Source: Gammaproteobacteria bacterium (GTDB lineage Bacteria > Pseudomonadota > Gammaproteobacteria > HTCC5015). Taken from it: a stretch of 49,226 bases of DNA. Positions within the stretch are counted from its first letter, which is position 1; every line of letters starts with the position of its first letter. The translations under genes were made by a program, and so were the position numbers. Positions 43,222 through 49,226 of this stretch are shown one piece after another. The notes below the pieces were generated by a model that had not been told where the DNA came from, did not search any database, and saw nothing but the letters and a program-made list of their open reading frames with translations. The stretch is taken from the NCBI GenBank assembly GCA_028284675.1, contig JANQRI010000007.1:1-49226 (forward strand), written 5' to 3'.

Positions 43222-45111
43222 ATGCAGCTATTCCGACTAAAAAGTGCGGTTATTTTCATCCACGATCTGCTTTGGGTTTCAGTCGCCATATTTCTGGCAT
43301 ACTGGTTTCGCTTTAATCTCTCCACGGTACCGGTCGATCATTACGCCTCGCTCTGGATGCTTTGTTATTTTGCGGTACCCAGCCATGCGCTCACATTCTG
43401 GTTATTCGGCTGCTACCGGGGTATCTGGCGGTTTGCATCATTGCCGGATTTATGGCGCCTGTTACGCGCGGTTGCGGTCGGCGCGGCTATCGCATCCGCT
43501 CTTTATTTCCTATATGCCCGATTTGCCGGGGTGCCACGTTCAGTCATTGTACTGTACCCAATACTACTGTTCTTTGGCGTGTCGACTTCGCGCGTCGCAT
43601 ACCGAATGCTGAAAACACATCATTTTTCCCTGGAGAGAGAGGATAAGCCCAGAGCATTGATTGTAGGCGCCGGTCATGCGGGCGACTCTCTAATTCGGGA
43701 TGTGCTGCAGCACAAAGCTTACACTCCGGTTGCACTGGTCGATGACCACCCGGCCAAGCAAGGCACCGAGCTGCATGGTGTACGTGTTATGGGCAAGATC
43801 ACCCAGTTACCGGAACTGATCAACTCACTGAATATTCAGGTGGTATTGATCGCAATGCCTTCCGCACCACGCTCTGTGATGGATGAAATCACCACAATTT
43901 GTGCAAAACAGCATATCCCCTGTCGAACATTACCATCTATGGTGGAACTGGCCGGCGGCCGCGTCGAAGTCTCAAGATTGCGACCGGTTACCGTAAATGA
44001 CTTACTGGGCCGGGATCCGGTGCAATTGGATAAAGGCGCAGTCAATGCATATATTGCCGGCAAGTGCATCGCAGTCACCGGCGGTGGCGGTTCGATTGGT
44101 TCGGAGCTTTGCCGCCACCTGGTCAAGCATAATCCGGCCAAACTGCTGATTCTGGAAAGCAACGAATTTAATCTTTACCGAATTGAACGCGAGCTCAGCA
44201 AACAGCCGATTCAAACCAAAATCATACCGGTGCTTGTTGATATCCGCGTTAAGGACTCAGTCGAGTATATCTTTAACCGCTACCGGCCTGACACAGTTTT
44301 CCATTCGGCAGCCTATAAGCATGTGCCGATGGTCGAATTAAACACCGTGGAAGCCGTACGCAATAACGTTTTTGGCACAAAAGTCGTTGCAGATGCCGCG
44401 GTTAAATCCCGGGCATCGATTTTTGTACAGGTATCCACCGATAAAACCGTGAACCCTGCGAATGTGATGGGAGCTACCAAACGTATCGCGGAAATCTATT
44501 GTCAAACCATAAACGGGGAATCCGAGACACAGTTCGTCACAACCCGATTCGGCAATGTACTGGGCTCAGCCGGCTCAGTCGTACCACTTTTTGAGCAACA
44601 GATTAAAACCGGCGGACCGGTCACTGTGACCCATCCGGAAATCACCCGCTACTTTATGACGATACCGGAAGCTGCTTCATTGATTCTGCAAGCCGGCGCA
44701 ATGGGCAAAGGTGGTGAGATTTTCGTGCTGGATATGGGTAAACCGGTAAAAATCCGCGAGCTTGCGGAAAACATGATCCGCCTGTGCGGGCTTGAGCTCG
44801 GCAAAGATATCAACATCGAATACATCGGCTTGCGACCTGGTGAAAAAATGCATGAAGAGCTGTTTTACAGCAAAGAAAACCTCGTAGGTACCGGTCACCC
44901 GAAGCTGCTGCTCGCAAACTGTATTTCCTGCTGCCGAAAAAACCTGCAACAAGAACTCGCATTGCTCTCACAGGGTGTATCAACTTTTGATGAAAAAAGC
45001 ATTTTGAACTGTATCGCAAGGCTTGTCCCAGAATTTACCCGTCAGGGAAACCCCGAAAACGTTATACCGCTGAACTCCAGCACCGAACTCGTGCGTGCGG
45101 TCAACAAATAA
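43222..45111 (+). CDS. wbpM: Membrane nucleotide-sugar 4,6-dehydratase, WbpM-like
   Basis: 629 residues. Four N-terminal hydrophobic helices (to about 125) are followed by a first Rossmann domain (LIVGAGHAGDSLIRDVL) and a C-terminal SDR domain with VTGGGGSIGSELC. The active site is STDKTVNPANVMGATKR, in which the usual catalytic Tyr is Met, as in WbpM and FlaA1-like large dehydratases. It converts UDP-GlcNAc to the 4-keto-6-deoxy-D-xylo sugar, feeding the epimerase/reductase and WbpL-like genes before it. This retains configuration, in contrast to PseB at the head of the operon. Last gene of the glycan run. Confidence 0.93.
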   Translation: MQLFRLKSAVIFIHDLLWVSVAIFLAYWFRFNLSTVPVDHYASLWMLCYFAVPSHALTFWLFGCYRGIWRFASLPDLWRLLRAVAVGAAIASALYFLYARFAGVPRSVIVLYPILLFFGVSTSRVAYRMLKTHHFSLEREDKPRALIVGAGHAGDSLIRDVLQHKAYTPVALVDDHPAKQGTELHGVRVMGKITQLPELINSLNIQVVLIAMPSAPRSVMDEITTICAKQHIPCRTLPSMVELAGGRVEVSRLRPVTVNDLLGRDPVQLDKGAVNAYIAGKCIAVTGGGGSIGSELCRHLVKHNPAKLLILESNEFNLYRIERELSKQPIQTKIIPVLVDIRVKDSVEYIFNRYRPDTVFHSAAYKHVPMVELNTVEAVRNNVFGTKVVADAAVKSRASIFVQVSTDKTVNPANVMGATKRIAEIYCQTINGESETQFVTTRFGNVLGSAGSVVPLFEQQIKTGGPVTVTHPEITRYFMTIPEAASLILQAGAMGKGGEIFVLDMGKPVKIRELAENMIRLCGLELGKDINIEYIGLRPGEKMHEELFYSKENLVGTGHPKLLLANCISCCRKNLQQELALLSQGVSTFDEKSILNCIARLVPEFTRQGNPENVIPLNSSTELVRAVNK

Positions 45112-45242
45112 TCTTACCCTTCCCGGATCAGGATCAGGCTTTAATACAGGCAAGCTGCACAAACCTCCGGTTTAACTTCTACACTATCCGCGAAAACCAT
45201 ATTAGGGCTGTTACGCTCACAATACCTCTGCTTTGTAAGCTT

Positions 45243-45284
45243 GTATGATATTTCATACTTCAAACAGACAAATACGTTTATAAT
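45243..45284 (+). promoter_or_regulatory. Possible promoter and operator of the ABC exporter gene
   Basis: A perfect TATAAT (45279-45284) lies 37 bases before ATG 45321, but no good -35 hexamer is at the right distance. Instead, an inverted repeat GTATGA-TATT-TCATAC (45243-45258) covers that region, which would suit an activator or repressor site. The rest of the 209-base gap (45112-45320) shows no terminator or gene. Confidence 0.35.
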
Positions 45285-45320
45285 GGCCGACGCAAACTTC
45301 GTTAATCAGGGCTCATCATC

Positions 45321-47171
45321 ATGTTTTCGTTTTTTGAACGTTTAATCCAACCGTTCCCTCCCAAAGAACCCGAACAGCCTCCGGCAAATTTTTTCGCATT
45401 CTGCAGACATTACACATATGGAGTCACACCCTATCTGCTGATCATGGCAGTATTAACCGGCATCATTGCATTGCTGGAAGTCTCGCTATTCGGCTTTCTC
45501 GGACAACTGGTAGACTGGCTGGCCACTAAAAACCCCGAAACCCTGTTTAACGAAGAAAAAAACAAACTGCTGTGGATGGCGTTTATTGTACTGGTCGCAC
45601 TACCACTGACAGTACTCGCACACTCCTTTATCATCCATCAAACCCTGCTCGGCAATTACCCGATGATTATTCGTTGGCAGGCACACCGTTACCTCCTCGG
45701 CCAAAGCTTATCGTTTTATCAAAACGAATTTGCCGGGCGTGTTGCAACCAAAGTGATGCAAACTTCGCTGGCTGTTCGTGAAGCGGTAATGAAAGTCCTC
45801 GATGTATTACTGTATGTCGCAGTTTACTTCGGCGGCATGATTGCTGTTGTTGCAACATCGGATTTTCGTTTAACCACACCGTTGCTGGTATGGTTGGTTG
45901 CGTATATCACACTGCTACGCATTTTTTTACCGAAGTTAAAAAAGATCTCAGCCCGCCAGGCTGATGCACGTTCAGAGATGACCGGCAGAATCGTCGACAG
46001 TTATACCAACTTCAGTACGGTTAAACTGTTTTCACATTCACGCCGGGAAGCCGCGTATGCCAAAGAAAGTATGCAACATTTTCTTGATACAGTGCACCCT
46101 CAAATGCGGTTGGTCACAAAATTCCATGTACTGGTCTGGGTCATCAACTCGCTACTGGTATTTTCGATCGGCGCACTATCCATCAGCCTGTGGTCTGCCG
46201 GTGCGGTCACACCCGGCGCCATCGCCGTCGCGATCGGCCTCGCATTACGTTTGAACGGCATGTCACAGTGGATCATGTGGGAGGTTTCTTCGTTATTTGA
46301 AAATATCGGCGTGGTCAGTGACGGTATCAATACCTTATCAAGACCCCAGTCGATTACCGACGCGCCGGATGCAAAACCATTGCAAGCCGGCCCGGGGCTG
46401 ATCGAATTTAAACAAGTGCACTTCAGTTATAACACTGAACTGAAACTATTTGAAAATATGTCACTGACCATCCAGCCAGGTGAACGAATCGGCGTTGTCG
46501 GTCGTTCCGGTGCCGGAAAATCAACACTGATCAATCTGCTGTTACGGTTCTATGACCTACATAAAGGACAAATCCTGATTGACGGCCAGGATATCAGTGA
46601 GGTCAACCAGGAAAGCCTGCGTGCATCGATCGGCATGGTCACGCAGGACACTTCACTACTGCACCGCTCGGTCAGGGAAAACATTATTTACGGAAAACCT
46701 GATACCACCGAAGCAGCGATGATTGCAGCCAGCAGACAAGCCGAAGCGCATGACTTTATTCTTGAATTAAGCGATCAGGATGAGCGTAGCGGCTATGACG
46801 CACATGTCGGCGAACGCGGCGTAAAACTGTCCGGCGGACAACGTCAACGAATTGCGATCGCACGGGTATTATTGAAAAACGCCCCGATACTGGTGCTCGA
46901 TGAAGCAACTTCTGCACTGGACTCCGAAGTCGAAGCCTCAATCCAGAAAAACTTTCGGGAGCTTATGCAAAATAAAACCGTGATTGCGATTGCACATCGT
47001 CTGTCAACGATTGCAGCAATGGATCGTCTGATCGTACTCGACGAAGGCAAAATCGTTGAACAGGGTGATCACCATACGCTGGTCAACAGTGGCGGCATTT
47101 ATGCGCAGTTATGGGCACATCAGTCCGGAGGATTTCTCGGCACAGAAACTGATGCCGAAGATGCAGCTTAA
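45321..47171 (+). CDS. ABC exporter, fused permease and ATPase (MsbA/MdlB-like)
   Basis: 616 residues: six membrane helices (about 35-330), then an ATPase domain with Walker A GRSGAGKST, Q loop MVTQDTSLL, signature LSGGQRQR, Walker B ILVLDEATSALD and the switch His in AIAHRLST. A half-transporter that works as a homodimer. Members export lipids, drugs or peptides. It follows the glycan operon but has its own likely promoter, and export of the repeat unit is already covered by Wzx, so a link to the polysaccharide is not required. The cargo is unknown. It converges on the last gene. Confidence 0.88.
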   Translation: MFSFFERLIQPFPPKEPEQPPANFFAFCRHYTYGVTPYLLIMAVLTGIIALLEVSLFGFLGQLVDWLATKNPETLFNEEKNKLLWMAFIVLVALPLTVLAHSFIIHQTLLGNYPMIIRWQAHRYLLGQSLSFYQNEFAGRVATKVMQTSLAVREAVMKVLDVLLYVAVYFGGMIAVVATSDFRLTTPLLVWLVAYITLLRIFLPKLKKISARQADARSEMTGRIVDSYTNFSTVKLFSHSRREAAYAKESMQHFLDTVHPQMRLVTKFHVLVWVINSLLVFSIGALSISLWSAGAVTPGAIAVAIGLALRLNGMSQWIMWEVSSLFENIGVVSDGINTLSRPQSITDAPDAKPLQAGPGLIEFKQVHFSYNTELKLFENMSLTIQPGERIGVVGRSGAGKSTLINLLLRFYDLHKGQILIDGQDISEVNQESLRASIGMVTQDTSLLHRSVRENIIYGKPDTTEAAMIAASRQAEAHDFILELSDQDERSGYDAHVGERGVKLSGGQRQRIAIARVLLKNAPILVLDEATSALDSEVEASIQKNFRELMQNKTVIAIAHRLSTIAAMDRLIVLDEGKIVEQGDHHTLVNSGGIYAQLWAHQSGGFLGTETDAEDAA

Positions 47172-47230
47172 ACCGGTGATTGATCTTTGCCGAATATCGC
47201 GGGAACCTGAACTTACAAAATTTTTACGTT

Positions 47231-49226
47231 TTAGTTACCAGTCAGCTTCTGATAATACTCTTCCAAACCCGGTTGTTCCTTATTTTTTTCGGCAATCATT
47301 TTATCCAGTGCTTTTTGTAAATCAGTTTTCACGGCTTCGTATACAGATACACCATCTATTTTCCAACCATCAATGCCAAACTGACGTAAAAAAATTCCAA
47401 GCGTACTAATTCCGGTAAAGTTCACCGCACCTGCCTGCTTGGCAAAATCATAAAAAAACTGGTACAACATAATTTCATAGCGCAGTTTCGCAGTAAACGT
47501 CAGCTCATTATAAGCTTCCTCTACTGCATGCAAATTCTCGGCATCAGCATGTAAATTAAAATAATTGATTAATTGAGATGCCTCGGATTCAGCGATATCC
47601 GTAGAAAGCGTATCTGCCCTCCTACCGATACCGACAGAACCAAATTTATCGAGTCGTTTGCTTAAATTAAAAGCAGCTTTTGCCAATAAACCTCTTGCAT
47701 ATTTTTTTATATCCGTAATATTTAAAGTCGAAAATGTACTATTTAGTTTTTTCTTTATTTCATAGTGACTGAGTGAATATTCATTGGCTATGATATTTAC
47801 CAGTCCCTGCAACAACTGTTGCAACGTATTGTCAGTATTATATTCAACAGGAAAATAGCGTTTAATATCAATATAAGCCTGCTTAAGAATTTTACCAAAA
47901 GGCAAATACAAAGGCAGTTCTTCAAGCTTTAACGGGATTGACTGCTTATCCTTCTGGAGAAGCTGAAATGACCCGTTCCGGTATTCAATATTGTCGCTGC
48001 CGCCAAATACACGTGGCGCTATACTTTTTTCATAGAATTCTTTAAGCTTCGATCTTTCGATATAATTAGGCGTATACTGACCTTCAAACACGATTTCAAT
48101 CGTTTTTCGCATTATCTCTTTGGTCACCTTATACAACATATCATAAACTTCAGGATCACGATCCTGTTGTCGCATTTCAGCAAGTTTTTCTATTAATCCC
48201 TGAAAGTATGAATCCGGATCTTTCGATGCATAAGGCTCAAAAATCTTCACAAACACTTCATACTGCAATCTATTCAAATAATTGCAGCATGTTGCATTAT
48301 TATTTTTATCAGCTCTGAATATTTCTGACTCATCATATATATTCATATTTCCATAAGAAAGATGGCCTGACATAACATAATATTGGAAATGATTTAATGC
48401 AGAAGCCACTTCTTCTAAATAGCGCTCTTTACTAAAATAAATATCTTTTCTAAATGTAGCAAGCATTCTATATGCAACTTTATCCAACAGATTGTTTGCA
48501 ATAATTTTTTTCTCAAGATCACTAAGTTCTCGCCTTCCACCGTAGGCATCTGTTTCAATAATAACGCCATCCATATATATGGCTTTCAACACATCTATTG
48601 GGCTGTCAAACAAACGCGCAGGCTCGAACCCTTTTGGTACCCAATCAAATAAAAGCAAATGCACTTTAGCAAAGTGATCAGTTATTTCTTCTTTTCGAAC
48701 AGTCCAAATATTTTCAATCTGCTCTTGCTCAAATTCGTTATTGCCTAATGTCAAAACAGCTTCATCATCATAGGGTACTGCATCACTTTTATCCGCATCC
48801 GCAGCACTAGCCCTTATCGGCTCGCTGTTATTCGCATTTTCAGGCGGTTGTAGTTGCGGTGCTGTTACGGAGCGCACACCAATTAAGCCACTATCGTTTT
48901 TACGCTTGTTATCATTCGTATCGGTCTTAACACTAACCATCGACTCCCGCTCAGCTCCATAAGGCAATTTTGTGTTAACTGTTGATTCAGAGTCATCCGG
49001 TGGGCCCAGTTCAACGCCCTGAACCAGTTGCCGTCCGGCATCACCGCCGGTTTGTTGCGGTGAACGTTGATTCGGATCGAACGTGGTTTTTGCCTGTTCG
49101 TATTTATAAACCAATCCTTCCGTTGTTAGTCCGCTGCTTTGATCCGGTATCAGCCCATTAGCCGCGAGCCAGCCGTAACCCCCGGCTTTGATAAAAGGCC
49201 CCAGTGCATCCAGGCTGCCGGTGAGG
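47231..49226 (-). CDS. Large unrecognised protein, C-terminal part (5' end outside window)
   Basis: The minus-strand frame is open to the window edge, so at least 664 residues are the C-terminal part of a longer product; the TTG at 49114 is not a credible start since coding continues above it (FIKAGGYGWLAANGLIPDQ). Order seen: a Gly/Ala-rich piece, a Pro/Asn/Asp-rich disordered stretch (to about 48750), then a long predominantly alpha-helical region with many charged residues (LREL/IKKY-type) to the end at 47231. Cysteines occur only as a CC pair. No membrane helix or motif is recognised. Base composition becomes clearly more AT-rich from about 48750 to 47700 than in its neighbours, as in a horizontally exchanged C-terminal module. 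No immunity-like gene follows it. Confidence 0.7.
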   Translation of the reverse strand, partial: LTGSLDALGPFIKAGGYGWLAANGLIPDQSSGLTTEGLVYKYEQAKTTFDPNQRSPQQTGGDAGRQLVQGVELGPPDDSESTVNTKLPYGAERESMVSVKTDTNDNKRKNDSGLIGVRSVTAPQLQPPENANNSEPIRASAADADKSDAVPYDDEAVLTLGNNEFEQEQIENIWTVRKEEITDHFAKVHLLLFDWVPKGFEPARLFDSPIDVLKAIYMDGVIIETDAYGGRRELSDLEKKIIANNLLDKVAYRMLATFRKDIYFSKERYLEEVASALNHFQYYVMSGHLSYGNMNIYDESEIFRADKNNNATCCNYLNRLQYEVFVKIFEPYASKDPDSYFQGLIEKLAEMRQQDRDPEVYDMLYKVTKEIMRKTIEIVFEGQYTPNYIERSKLKEFYEKSIAPRVFGGSDNIEYRNGSFQLLQKDKQSIPLKLEELPLYLPFGKILKQAYIDIKRYFPVEYNTDNTLQQLLQGLVNIIANEYSLSHYEIKKKLNSTFSTLNITDIKKYARGLLAKAAFNLSKRLDKFGSVGIGRRADTLSTDIAESEASQLINYFNLHADAENLHAVEEAYNELTFTAKLRYEIMLYQFFYDFAKQAGAVNFTGISTLGIFLRQFGIDGWKIDGVSVYEAVKTDLQKALDKMIAEKNKEQPGLEEYYQKLTGN

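Noticed and set aside
1..49226. CRISPR arrays, tRNA or rRNA genes, intact insertion sequences
   Set aside because: No regularly spaced repeats, tRNA cloverleaf-like motifs or transposase-like frames were seen on reading through; this was by eye, not by a dedicated scan.

Overview
The window looks like chromosomal DNA of a gammaproteobacterium. The order pilS-pilR-pilA-pilB-pilC-pilD-coaE-zapD is typical of that class, and a wbpV/wbpL/wbpM-type trio closes a surface-polysaccharide locus as in pseudomonads and relatives. I cannot name the genus. No tRNA, rRNA, CRISPR array or intact insertion sequence was seen.

Layout. (1) 1-2872: the 3' end of an Rhs/YD-repeat polymorphic toxin gene with a cysteine-rich tip and a four-helix membrane protein as its likely partner. 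A displaced second copy of the Rhs core end follows, then decayed sequence, then a HEAT-repeat protein (an older toxin/immunity module). (2) 3008-5048: nadE (minus strand) and a small membrane protein of the PP0621 type. (3) 5072-14372: the type IV pilus block pilS, pilR, sigma-54-driven pilA, pilB, pilC and pilD, then a gene in which coaE and zapD are fused in one frame. (4) 14409-16280 (minus): a membrane diguanylate cyclase. (5) 16463-17337: an EPS-associated MarR-type regulator and an RfaH-like antiterminator. (6) 17338-45111: a long, one-direction glycan operon whose leader carries a perfect ops element (GGCGGTAGCGTG), the expected RfaH target. (7) 45321-47171: an ABC exporter. (8) 47231-49226 (minus): the 3' part of a large unrecognised gene.

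How the glycan genes fit together. PseB, PseC, PseG, PseI and PseF make CMP-pseudaminic acid, but the usual PseH position is empty; a formyltransferase-like gene sits between pseG and pseI, and a GNAT acetyltransferase lies further down. A Gfo/Idh/MocA oxidoreductase, a second DegT aminotransferase and the GNAT suggest another amino-sugar modification. Two PP-loop N-acetyl-sugar amidotransferases flank a HisH/HisF-like ammonia supply pair in which HisF has lost both catalytic aspartates, so amidino groups are likely. Later genes encode glycosyltransferase candidates, two hexapeptide acyltransferases, a 2-oxoglutarate/Fe oxygenase, Wzx, Wzy, an SDR-like protein overlapping a GMC-type flavoprotein, a seven-loop FG-GAP lipoprotein, a GT2 enzyme, an epimerase, the initiating WbpL-like transferase and the WbpM-like dehydratase. 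Wzx, Wzy and WbpL point to a lipid-linked, Wzy-dependent O antigen or capsule. The glycan structure is inferred, not seen.

The features most worth a second look are the CoaE-ZapD fusion, the double amidotransferase system with a non-catalytic HisF, the formyltransferase-like gene lacking the usual catalytic Asn, the SDR/GMC and oxygenase genes with no obvious role in known pathways, the displaced Rhs modules, and the unrecognised gene at the right edge.
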